From positions 1-36,095 of the forward strand of contig MSTD01000052.1 in the NCBI GenBank assembly GCA_001942045.1: DNA of 36,095 bases. Reading direction: 5' to 3'. This stretch comes from Mycolicibacterium porcinum (GTDB lineage Bacteria; Actinomycetota; Actinomycetes; Mycobacteriales; Mycobacteriaceae). The notes beneath the pieces were generated by a model, which saw nothing but the letters and a program-made list of their open reading frames with translations, made no database searches and was not told the DNA's origin. A program made the position numbers and the translations under genes. Shown piece by piece: positions 9,022-16,303 of the stretch (within the stretch, counting starts at the first letter, position 1; each line of letters starts with the position of its first letter).

Positions 9022-9687
9022 CTACAACAGACCGGCGACGAAGTTTGCGGCATCGTTGGCCGGGCCCTCGTAGGCGCGGTGCGCCGGAACGCTGTCGCCG
9101 TCGCCGCAGACCGGATCGCCGGGGTTGCACAGATCGATGGCACGGGATCCGTATACCGGGCTTGCGGTCATCGGCAGGCCGAGTTTGGCCGACGGGTTGC
9201 CGAACACGGCCACTGCGGCGACGTGCTCGGGGACGTTCGGCGGCAGGGGTGCGGTGAACCCGACGGCCGGGAACGGGACCGCGGCGATCACGTCGATCAC
9301 CGCGGCACCTTGTGAGTAACCACCCAGCACCAGGCGGGTGTCGGGGCAGTTGTCCACCATCCACTGGATGTGGCCGGACGCGTCGTTGGCGCCGCCGGCC
9401 GCGGCCAGGAAGTCGTAGCTGGCCGGGTAGTTCACCGCATAGGCGCCGACCGAGCGGCCGCCGACCTTGTTGCGCAGCGAGCTGACGAACGCATTGCCGA
9501 TCCGGCCGAGGCCGGGGGTGTCATTGGTGCCGCGGGCGAAGACGACCTCGATGTCGGGGCAGGCGGCCGATGCCGCCGGCAAACCCGAGGACAAGGCGGG
9601 CACCGTCGCGGGTGCGACGATGGCGACAACGGCGGTCAGCGCTGCTGCCACGGACAGGGTGCAGCGACGAACAAGATCAATGGCCAC
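9022..9687 (-). CDS. Secreted cutinase-family serine esterase (copy 3)
   Basis: 221 residues from GTG 9687. I preferred this start to the ATG at 9729 because AGGA lies about 8 nt upstream, the signal peptide then begins promptly, and the longer form would overlap copy 4. Signal sequence about 1-42. Triad candidates are Ser126 (GYSQG), Asp191 (CNPGDPVC) and His203. It shares NYPASYDFLAAA and AVFGNPSAK with copy 4, forming a second paralogous subgroup that carries Gln after the nucleophile. The gene lies 25 bp after copy 4 in the same transcription direction. Confidence 0.89.
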   Translation of the reverse strand: MAIDLVRRCTLSVAAALTAVVAIVAPATVPALSSGLPAASAACPDIEVVFARGTNDTPGLGRIGNAFVSSLRNKVGGRSVGAYAVNYPASYDFLAAAGGANDASGHIQWMVDNCPDTRLVLGGYSQGAAVIDVIAAVPFPAVGFTAPLPPNVPEHVAAVAVFGNPSAKLGLPMTASPVYGSRAIDLCNPGDPVCGDGDSVPAHRAYEGPANDAANFVAGLL

Positions 9688-9712
9688 ACCGAATCCTAAC
9701 GTCTGGGGACGG

Positions 9713-10387
9713 CTAAACGATTCCCGCAACGAAGTTGGCGGCCTGATCGGCCATGCCCGAGGTCACGTAATCGCTGTGCGCGAACGGGTTCCGGCCACGT
9801 GAACAGATCGGGTCGCCGTCCTTGCAAAGGTCGATCGCCTTGCCGCCGAACACCGACGAGGTGATCGGGATGCCGAACTTGGCCGACGGGTTGCCGAACA
9901 CCGCCACCGCGGCGACCTGGGGCACCAGCTCGCCCGCGAGCGGCGGAGCCGATCCGATCTCGCCGACCCTGTTGCCGAGCGGAGGGATTCCGGCAAGCAT
10001 GTCGACGACCGCGGCGCCCTGCGAGTAGCCACCGAGTACGACCCGGGTGGACGGGCAGGACGACGCCAGGGTGGCGATGCGATTGGCTGCATCGGTGGCA
10101 CCGTCGGCGGCCGCCAGGAAGTCGTAGCTGGCCGGGTAGTTCACTGCATAGGTGCTGACGGTGCGGCCCCCGAGTCGCGAGCTCAGTCCGTCGGCGAAGG
10201 CCTGGCCGGGGCGGCCGAGTCCGGGTGCGTCATTGGTGCCACGGGCGAAGATGACCTCGACGTCGGAGCACGGTGCCGCCGCGGCGGGCGCGGCGAGCGC
10301 CAGCGGAAAAGCCGCGCTGACCAGGGTTGAGACGATCGCGGCCACCCGGGCCGACTTCCGGAGGAGACTCACGGAGGACATATTCAC
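9713..10387 (-). CDS. Secreted cutinase-family serine esterase (copy 4)
   Basis: 224 residues if translation begins at GTG 10387, or 222 from ATG 10381. Neither has a strong Shine-Dalgarno sequence, so a leaderless mRNA is possible. Signal peptide about 1-38, cleavage after AAA. Triad candidates are Ser122 (GYSQG), Asp192 (CKDGDPIC) and His204. It is the promoter-proximal gene of the four-cutinase cluster and is closest to copy 3. A diverged loop (about 133-150, IPPLGNRVGEIGSAPPL) is longer than in copy 3. It lies downstream of the EamA gene on the same strand, only 19 bp from its stop. Confidence 0.9.
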   Translation of the reverse strand: MNMSSVSLLRKSARVAAIVSTLVSAAFPLALAAPAAAAPCSDVEVIFARGTNDAPGLGRPGQAFADGLSSRLGGRTVSTYAVNYPASYDFLAAADGATDAANRIATLASSCPSTRVVLGGYSQGAAVVDMLAGIPPLGNRVGEIGSAPPLAGELVPQVAAVAVFGNPSAKFGIPITSSVFGGKAIDLCKDGDPICSRGRNPFAHSDYVTSGMADQAANFVAGIV

Positions 10388-10406
10388 ACAGAATGGTTAG
10401 CCGCGG

Positions 10407-11450
10407 CTAATCGATTGCGCGTTCCGTGTTCTCCTGCAAGGCCATATCGGGCCAGGTCGCCAGTTCGACCTGAGTGGCAGCGCCGGTCTCCGGATCGGCC
10501 TGCTCGCTACGATCGCCCTGCCGGGCCACGGCCAGCCCCACCAGCACCACCGCTCCGCCGATCGCCTGGCTCAGCGACATCGCCTCGCCGAGCATGATCC
10601 AGGCGATGAGGACCGCGAACAGCACCTCCGAGAGCCCGACGAGTGACGCGAAGCGCGGCTTGAGCCTGGCGATCCCGACGATGCCGAGGGTGTAGGCCAG
10701 GGCGGTGGGGATCAGGCCCAGGGCGATCACCGGCACCAGCCACGCGGTCGTGTGTCCGGCGAGGGTGACGGGGTTGGTGGTGAAGGTCAGCGGCATCACA
10801 CCGGTGACGCCGAGGAGCGCCACGGCGGTGGTGCCGATGATCAGACCACCGGCGGCCAGGCTGATCGGGCTGAGCCCGTCGCCGTCGGTGCTGGCCTGGT
10901 TGGACATCATGAAGTAGCAGGCGGCGCACACCGCAGCGGCCAGTCCCCAGGTCACGCCGGTGAGGTTGATGTGTGCGCCGCTGAACACGTCGAGCACCAG
11001 GACGATGCCGGCGATGGCGACCGCCACCCCGGCGAAGGTCATGGCGCTGGGCCGGTGTCGGGTGGTGGCCCACACCCAGCCGACGACGAGGATCGGTGCG
11101 GTGTACTCCAGCAGCAGGGCCACGCCGACGGACAGATGTGAGACGGCGTTGTAGTAGCAGAGCTGTGCACCGGCGATCGGGGCCAGGCCGTAGCCGACCA
11201 CCGTCTTGGCGTGGCTGAACACCTCGCGGATCCAGCCGGGCCGGACGACGCTGGCGAACGCGGCCATGATGAGCGCGCCGCCGGCGAGTCGGGCGGTGAC
11301 GGCCGCGGTGGGGCTCCAGCCGGATTCCATCAGGGCTTTGGCGAAGGGGCCCGACGAGCCGAACGCGAGTGCGGAGCTGACGGCGAACAGTAGGCCGAGC
11401 CGGAAGTGGTTGTCGGCGGTCGTGCGGTCGAGCTGGGCTTCGGCAGTCAT
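10407..11450 (-). CDS. EamA/DMT-superfamily inner-membrane exporter
   Basis: 347 residues with about ten hydrophobic helices in two homologous halves, the EamA (DMT) architecture; SSALAFGSSGPFAKALME is a typical first-helix motif, and GLIPTALAYTLGIVGIARLKPRFASL matches the second EamA repeat. Such proteins usually export amino acids or other small metabolites. ATG 11450 is chosen because GGGGAGG lies exactly 7 nt upstream; an ATG 27 bp further upstream has no ribosome site. The gene is divergent from the CGNR regulator gene across an 83-bp region, so that regulator is the likely controller. Substrate unknown. Confidence 0.88.
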   Translation of the reverse strand: MTAEAQLDRTTADNHFRLGLLFAVSSALAFGSSGPFAKALMESGWSPTAAVTARLAGGALIMAAFASVVRPGWIREVFSHAKTVVGYGLAPIAGAQLCYYNAVSHLSVGVALLLEYTAPILVVGWVWATTRHRPSAMTFAGVAVAIAGIVLVLDVFSGAHINLTGVTWGLAAAVCAACYFMMSNQASTDGDGLSPISLAAGGLIIGTTAVALLGVTGVMPLTFTTNPVTLAGHTTAWLVPVIALGLIPTALAYTLGIVGIARLKPRFASLVGLSEVLFAVLIAWIMLGEAMSLSQAIGGAVVLVGLAVARQGDRSEQADPETGAATQVELATWPDMALQENTERAID

Positions 11451-11533
11451 CGGTACACCTCCCCTGGAGCATGTCATGAGTAAAAGTGTCTATGGTAATG
11501 ACAGTAGGATTGAACTTACGGTGACAGGGGGTC
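11451..11533. promoter_or_regulatory. Divergent promoter region of EamA exporter and CGNR regulator
   Basis: The 83 bp between the two divergent genes are AT-rich (around 11478-11520) compared with both flanks and must hold both promoters. TAGGAT at 11506-11511 fits a mycobacterial -10 (TANNNT) for the plus-strand regulator gene. GGGGAGG on the minus strand at 11458-11464 is the exporter ribosome site. I see no convincing long palindromic operator. Confidence 0.45.
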
Positions 11534-12094
11534 ATGAGTCAAATGCTTTTTACCTATGACACGGAGCTGACGCTCCGGGCCGCGATGGTGTTGGTGAACA
11601 CCGATCGGGTAGAAGGCGAACAACTTTCTGACCAGGCCGATCTGAGCGCATACCTCGATGACTTCGGCTGGACCGGTCGGCGCGATCGCGACGACGCCGA
11701 ACTGGAGGCCGTCCGCGCCTTGCGCACGCGCCTCGGCGAGATCTGGGCGGTGGCCGACGACGAGGAGGAGACCGTCCGTCGGGTCAATGCCCTCCTGAGT
11801 GACACCAAGGCGTCGCCATGGCTGACCCGGCACAAGGAGATGCCCGAATGGCACCTGCACCTGGCCTCGGTCGACGACCCACTGGCCCAACGCATGGGTG
11901 CCGAGATGGCGATGGCACTGGCCGACCTGATCCGCGGCGGCGAATTGCGTCGCCTGAAGATCTGTGCGGCGCCCGACTGTGAGGCGGTGCTGACGGATCT
12001 GTCGCGTAACCGCTCGCGCATCTTCTGCGACACGGGCAACTGCGGGAACCGTCAGCACGTCGCGGCCTACCGGCAGCGCCGGCGAGTCGACTAG
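11534..12094 (+). CDS. CGNR zinc-finger, ABATE-domain transcriptional regulator
   Basis: 186 residues. An N-terminal alpha-helical ABATE-type domain (about 10-135) begins TLRAAMVLVNT. The C-terminal zinc-binding segment has Cys144, Cys149, Cys165 and Cys170, spaced CX4C-X15-CX4C and ending in CGNRQHVAAYRQRRR. That is the diagnostic CGNR motif, believed to bind DNA and possibly sense a stress ligand. GACAGGGGG precedes the ATG. It is divergent from the EamA exporter gene, an arrangement that suggests it controls export of a compound it senses. Targets are inferred, not shown. Confidence 0.88.
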   Translation: MSQMLFTYDTELTLRAAMVLVNTDRVEGEQLSDQADLSAYLDDFGWTGRRDRDDAELEAVRALRTRLGEIWAVADDEEETVRRVNALLSDTKASPWLTRHKEMPEWHLHLASVDDPLAQRMGAEMAMALADLIRGGELRRLKICAAPDCEAVLTDLSRNRSRIFCDTGNCGNRQHVAAYRQRRRVD

Positions 12095-12136
12095 CGCCGG
12101 CCCGAATCGGTGCAATCCCGCTGTCCCCGGGCGGGT

Positions 12137-12142
12137 TAGGGT
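12137..12142 (+). promoter_or_regulatory. Candidate -10 element for eccB4
   Basis: TAGGGT, fitting the TANNNT consensus, lies 16 bp before the eccB4 ATG, with GGGGGA serving as ribosome site. The eccD4 gene has a related hexamer (TAGCGT, minus strand 16216-16221) in a similar GTTAG context, consistent with housekeeping promoters for these two ESX-4 units. No -35 is evident. Confidence 0.35.
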
Positions 12143-12158
12143 TCTGCACGGGGGACAT

Positions 12159-13562
12159 ATGGCACGGCGACCGGCCACTCGGCTACAGCTCAGCGGGCAT
12201 CGATTTCTGTTGCGGCGCATGGCACACGCGCTGGTTCGTGGTGATGCCCGCATGCTCGACGATCCATTGCGCGCACAAGCGGTGGCGTACGGAGCGGGGT
12301 GCGTTCTGGCGGCCATCGCGGTCGCGGGGTGCGCGGTGCTCGCGGTGGTGCGTCCGGGTTCGGCGCCTGGTGATGCACCGATTCTGATGGCGCGGGCCAC
12401 CGGCGCGCTGTATGTACGCATCGACGACACCGTGCATCCGGTGCTCAACCTGGTCTCGGCCCGCCTGGTCGTCGGCACTCCGGCAGATCCGGTTGTGGTC
12501 GATGATGCGGTGATCGCGAAGTTCCGGCGCGGGCCGCTGGTCGGCATTCCGGGGGCGCCCGCCCAGATCGGCCGACCGCTGTCCCTCGACGAGTCGGGCT
12601 GGGAGATGTGCGATATCGCCGAACCCGCCGAGACAGTACTGCTGGCCGGCCGGGAAGACCACGACACCTCGGCGTTGCAGGCCGGCCAGGGACTGTTGGT
12701 GTCGGCACGCGCTGTGGGGGCTCCGACGTACCTGCTCGCCGATGGATGGCGAGCCCAGGTCGACCTCCGCGACGTCGCCGTCGTTCGCGCGTTGCACCTG
12801 GAAGGTGTTACGGTTCAATCCGTTTCGCAAGCATTGTTGGATTCCGTGCCTGAGGCCCCGGCGCTGCGCGCACCCCTGATCGCGGGCGTGGGCGCTGCTG
12901 GGCCCGCGGTGCTCGGTGGGCTCACGGTGGGCACCGTGGTCCGAGTGGAGCGTGCCGGACCCGCCGAGTTCTATGTCGTGCTCGCCGAGGGACTACAACG
13001 CATCGACCGGGTGGCGGCCGACGTCATCCGCTTCAGCGTGACGCAATCCGACGACGAACCTCCGGTCCTGCCCGCCGACGTGGTGGCCGACGTGCCGGTC
13101 GCTGACGGCCTTGCGGTAGCCCGGTTCCCGGAGCGGGTATTGCCGCGCGGGCGCGCGGTGGTGTGTGCTCGCTGGGATCCGAAGGCGCCGGGAATGGATA
13201 CGAATACCTCTGTGACAGTGTCCGATTCATTGTCGGGCGCCACCGTCCAGCTGGCTCAGGCCGACGGTGGCGGCCCGAACATCGACCGGGTGCACTTACC
13301 GGTCGGGCGCAGTGTCCTGCTACAGGCGGGTAGCGTCGTCCGCGGGGCGACAGTCGGTGGACCGCTGTATCTGTTGAACGACCTCGGTGTGCTGTTCGGG
13401 ATCCGTGATTCGGCGACTGCCGAGCACCTCGGTCTGGGGACCGGCGCCGTTTCCGCCCCGTGGCCGATGCTGGCCATGCTGCCGCGTGGTCCCGAACTCG
13501 ACCGTGACGCGGCCTCAATCGTGCGGGATGTGGTCCCCGGGAACGGAACCGCGCCGGCGTAA
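12159..13562 (+). CDS. eccB4: ESX-4 type VII secretion core protein EccB4
   Basis: 467 residues, near the M. tuberculosis EccB4 length of about 470. The cytosolic N-terminus has the EccB signature RPATRLQLSGHRFLLRRM, then HALVRGD. A single membrane helix lies at about 42-66. The remainder is periplasmic, with EccB repeat-type beta segments such as LYVRIDDTVHPVLNLVSARL and GAPTYLLADGWR. EccB joins EccC, EccD and EccE in ESX membrane complexes, though ESX-4 lacks EccE. GGGGGA precedes the ATG. Its 3' end overlaps the convergent mycP4 gene by 48 bp. Confidence 0.95.
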   Translation: MARRPATRLQLSGHRFLLRRMAHALVRGDARMLDDPLRAQAVAYGAGCVLAAIAVAGCAVLAVVRPGSAPGDAPILMARATGALYVRIDDTVHPVLNLVSARLVVGTPADPVVVDDAVIAKFRRGPLVGIPGAPAQIGRPLSLDESGWEMCDIAEPAETVLLAGREDHDTSALQAGQGLLVSARAVGAPTYLLADGWRAQVDLRDVAVVRALHLEGVTVQSVSQALLDSVPEAPALRAPLIAGVGAAGPAVLGGLTVGTVVRVERAGPAEFYVVLAEGLQRIDRVAADVIRFSVTQSDDEPPVLPADVVADVPVADGLAVARFPERVLPRGRAVVCARWDPKAPGMDTNTSVTVSDSLSGATVQLAQADGGGPNIDRVHLPVGRSVLLQAGSVVRGATVGGPLYLLNDLGVLFGIRDSATAEHLGLGTGAVSAPWPMLAMLPRGPELDRDAASIVRDVVPGNGTAPA

Positions 13563-14840
13563 CCGGTTGGCCGCCAGCGTCACCGCGGTCAGCACCGTCA
13601 GGGCCACACACACGGCTGCGCCACCGAAGGCGATGCGCCGGGGCAGGGGATCGGTCGGCGCGGGCACGGCGGGTGCCACCGAGACCGGGGCGGTCGGTGT
13701 GGCGGCCGGCGACGAGGTGCTGCCGCTGACCGCGGCCAGGGCGTCGACCACGCCGTGACCGAGGTATGGATTCCAGCCGTCGGCGGGGGTGCGCGCGGTG
13801 TCTTCGATGCGGCGCATCACCTGCCGCGCGCTCAACTGCGGGAACCGGGCGCGGATCAGGGCGGCGACCCCGGCGACCACCGGTGCGGCGTAACTGGTTC
13901 CCGATATCGGGGCATCCCTTCCGATCGTGTCGATCAACTGCTCCCCGTCGGGATGCAGTGACACCAGGTTCTCTCCGGGTGCGGCCACGTCGACCCACGG
14001 GCCGGCCAAGCTGAAAGTCGATGCGGTGCCATCGGATCCGACCGACCCGACAGCCAGTACCAGGTCGTCGTACCAGGCCGGACTGGACACCGAACGCACA
14101 CTGTTCCAGCCGGGTGCGCCGAGTTGACCGGTCGGGCGGTCCTGCTGGGCGCAGCCCGCGCCGACGTTGCCGGCCGCGGCGACCACGACGACGTTGCGCA
14201 CGTCGACGGCGTAGCTCAGTGCGGCACCGAGAATGCGGTCGTCGGGTGGGTCCGCGGCCGGCACGCAGGCAACCGACGAGATGTTGATGACCGTCGCACC
14301 GAGGTCGGCTGCGGTGCGCACCGCCATGGCGAGGGTGTTGACATCCCCGACCCCGTTCGCGGCTCCGTCCGCGGCGAACTTGTTGCTCGACTGCCGGATG
14401 GCCAGAACAGTGGCATCGGGGGCAACTCCGCTGAAGCCGGCACTCGGTGCGGCAGCGGCGATTCCGGCCACGATCGTGCCGTGCCCGTCGCAGTCCGCGG
14501 TGCCGTCGCCACGAGACACGTAGTCGCCACCGCCGACCAGGCGCGGCAGGAGTCGGTGCCGAGCCACTCCGGTGTCGATCACCGCGATCGTCTGGCCCGC
14601 ACCGCGAGTGAGTGGCCATACCGCGTCGAGATCCAGCGGGCTACCCTTCGCGCCGGTGGTTCCGGTCGGTGATCGATAGCAGGGCTGACGTTGCTCGGTG
14701 GGCCGGACGGGCGCAGGCGGAGCCGGTTGGGGCAGCAGGGTGGAATCCACCGCCGGTGGTACGACGGCTGCGGCCGGCCCGGTCGCCAGCAGCGGAAGCC
14801 CGGCGATCAGCATCGCGGCCAATCGCCGGGACTGGCTCAC
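13515..14840 (-). CDS. mycP4: ESX-4 mycosin (membrane-anchored subtilisin-like protease)
   Basis: 441 residues with an N-terminal signal peptide (about 5-26). The S8 catalytic triad is Asp89 (VIDTGV), His120 (DGHGT) and Ser316 (GTSYAAP), with oxyanion Asn225 (AAAGN). A Pro/Thr-rich linker precedes the C-terminal membrane helix (about 404-424) and a short basic cytosolic tail, the standard mycosin layout. GTG 14840 is chosen because it overlaps the eccD4 stop as GTGA, implying translational coupling; the frame extends further upstream only within eccD4. Mycosins stabilise and are required for ESX secretion. It is convergent with eccB4. Confidence 0.95.
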   Translation of the reverse strand: MSQSRRLAAMLIAGLPLLATGPAAAVVPPAVDSTLLPQPAPPAPVRPTEQRQPCYRSPTGTTGAKGSPLDLDAVWPLTRGAGQTIAVIDTGVARHRLLPRLVGGGDYVSRGDGTADCDGHGTIVAGIAAAAPSAGFSGVAPDATVLAIRQSSNKFAADGAANGVGDVNTLAMAVRTAADLGATVINISSVACVPAADPPDDRILGAALSYAVDVRNVVVVAAAGNVGAGCAQQDRPTGQLGAPGWNSVRSVSSPAWYDDLVLAVGSVGSDGTASTFSLAGPWVDVAAPGENLVSLHPDGEQLIDTIGRDAPISGTSYAAPVVAGVAALIRARFPQLSARQVMRRIEDTARTPADGWNPYLGHGVVDALAAVSGSTSSPAATPTAPVSVAPAVPAPTDPLPRRIAFGGAAVCVALTVLTAVTLAANRLRRRGSVPGDHIPHD

Positions 14841-16183
14841 CGCAGCCCCAAGTGGCCGAAGAAGTCGAAGGCGCCGGCGAGCCAACAGGCCAGCGGCACC
14901 ACCGCAGCCAGCGCGCCGTATTCGATGATGTCGGCGAGCCGTGCCGCCACGGGATGCCGGATCGTGATCGGCCAGACCAGGGCGATCCCGGCGGCTACCG
15001 CGAGTATGCCGGTCCAACTGCCATGTGCCGGCGACCATGCCACGACCAGAATGAAAGTCACTGTGAGAGAGAGGAATCCACAGACCACCGCGACGGTACG
15101 GCAGGATCCGGACGCGTAGGTCCGTGAGCGCAGCAGCAGCGCCACCCCGACGGCGGCGGCGAGCGCGATCTCGACGACAGAGACCTGTCGAAGACTGGCA
15201 AGAGCCAGGATCACGGTTCCCAGCGCGGCCGCCGCAGCGCACCCGGCAAGCAGGCCGGCCAGGTTCTCATGCCCCAACTGTGCACGTGCCGCGGCATCGG
15301 ACCTGTCGTCGTCCGCAGCGTCCTCCTCGGTGCCGGGGTATCCCGGCACCGCCGGAGTGAGGCCGGCCAGGGCGATGGACATCCGCGGGGTCAGGGGCAG
15401 CAGTCCCAATCCGACCGCGCTCACCACCGCACCCAAAGCTGGTGGGGCCAAGGGCCACAGCGCGGAGAATCCGGTCGCCACGGCGAGCACTCCCGCCGCG
15501 GTCACGACCGCGATCAGGACCTGCCTGCCGCAGCCGGTCGCGCGGATCAGCACCACGCCCAACGATCCTGCGGCCGTGGCGGCCAAGAAGAAATTCGCCG
15601 GCGCAGGCCCGGCCGGCACCACGAGGAATCCGAGTACCGCGGCGCAGGCCACGGCGGCCACGTTCAGTGTCGCGATCACGGTCGGGCTCAGCCCGAGACG
15701 TGGAGCAGACACCGCGACCGCGGTGACGGTGACGGCCACGGCTGCTGCCGCGGCGATCCGGCCCCATCCGACACTGCCGAGCCCGGCCCACGCCAGCGTC
15801 ACGATGCCCAGAGCGCAGACCCACAGGCAGGCGGTGACACGCAATCCGATCGGAAAGGCCTCATCGGTCGAATCGACGGTCAGCGCCGCCATGAGCGGCC
15901 GCTGGACTGTGGGCTCATCACATGACTCGGTCAAGATCAACAGATCGCCGTCTTGAATATCGTTCTGCGCCAGGGTCGCCGACTCCTCCAGGTTTCGACC
16001 ACCGAGGTAAGCCAGCCGCCACTGCCGCGGTGTGCCGTCGGCGGCGCCGAGCACATCGACGATCCACGGCAGCAGTTCGCCGACGGTCATCGCGGCGGGT
16101 AGCGACAGATCGAGCGTGGTGCCGTGCTCGGCGTCAGTCGGCGTTGCGCAGTGAATCGACACGTGGCGTATGGAATCCGGCAT
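14837..16183 (-). CDS. eccD4: ESX-4 type VII secretion membrane channel protein EccD4
   Basis: 448 residues. A ubiquitin-like N-terminal domain (about 6-85; VSIHCATPTDAEHG...LLPWIVDVLG...GDLLILTE) is followed by about eleven hydrophobic helices from residue 112 onward. This is the EccD architecture; the multi-helix part forms the main membrane component of the ESX complex. ATG 16183 is preferred to the start 27 bp upstream because GGGGGG lies 7 nt before it. Within the helical region, a polar Asp-rich loop (near EEDAADDDRSDAA) interrupts the helices. The gene is divergent from eccC4 and overlaps mycP4 by 4 bp. Confidence 0.94.
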   Translation of the reverse strand: MPDSIRHVSIHCATPTDAEHGTTLDLSLPAAMTVGELLPWIVDVLGAADGTPRQWRLAYLGGRNLEESATLAQNDIQDGDLLILTESCDEPTVQRPLMAALTVDSTDEAFPIGLRVTACLWVCALGIVTLAWAGLGSVGWGRIAAAAAVAVTVTAVAVSAPRLGLSPTVIATLNVAAVACAAVLGFLVVPAGPAPANFFLAATAAGSLGVVLIRATGCGRQVLIAVVTAAGVLAVATGFSALWPLAPPALGAVVSAVGLGLLPLTPRMSIALAGLTPAVPGYPGTEEDAADDDRSDAAARAQLGHENLAGLLAGCAAAAALGTVILALASLRQVSVVEIALAAAVGVALLLRSRTYASGSCRTVAVVCGFLSLTVTFILVVAWSPAHGSWTGILAVAAGIALVWPITIRHPVAARLADIIEYGALAAVVPLACWLAGAFDFFGHLGLR

Positions 16184-16215
16184 CGCATCACCCCCCGTAG
16201 ACGCCGACACCTGTC

Positions 16216-16221
16216 ACGCTA
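16216..16221 (-). promoter_or_regulatory. Candidate -10 element for eccD4-mycP4
   Basis: On the minus strand TAGCGT (TANNNT) lies 32 bp upstream of the eccD4 ATG, within GTTAGCGT, resembling GTTAGGGT before eccB4. A -35 partner was not recognised. Confidence 0.3.
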
Positions 16222-16267
16222 ACCGACCGGACATGGGCCGCGGCGCACCAAAATTTCTGTGCGAAAC

Positions 16268-16294
16268 GGGAACCCGATGGTCTCCGTGTGCGTC
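16268..16294 (+). promoter_or_regulatory. ECF/SigM-type promoter of eccC4
   Basis: GGGAAC at 16268-16273 and CGTC at 16291-16294, separated by exactly 17 nt, match the SigM consensus of mycobacteria (GGGAAC / CGTC). The start point should lie around 16302-16304, at or next to the ATG at 16304, so the mRNA would be almost leaderless. The same arrangement, also N17, occurs before esxU and before the EspC-like gene at 35201. Confidence 0.72.
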
Positions 16295-16303
16295 CAAATG
16301 TCG

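Noticed and set aside
12044..12070. GGGAAC at 12044-12049 as a SigM promoter for eccB4
   Set aside because: No CGTC at the 17-nt spacing seen at the other three sites; lies in the CGNR coding region.
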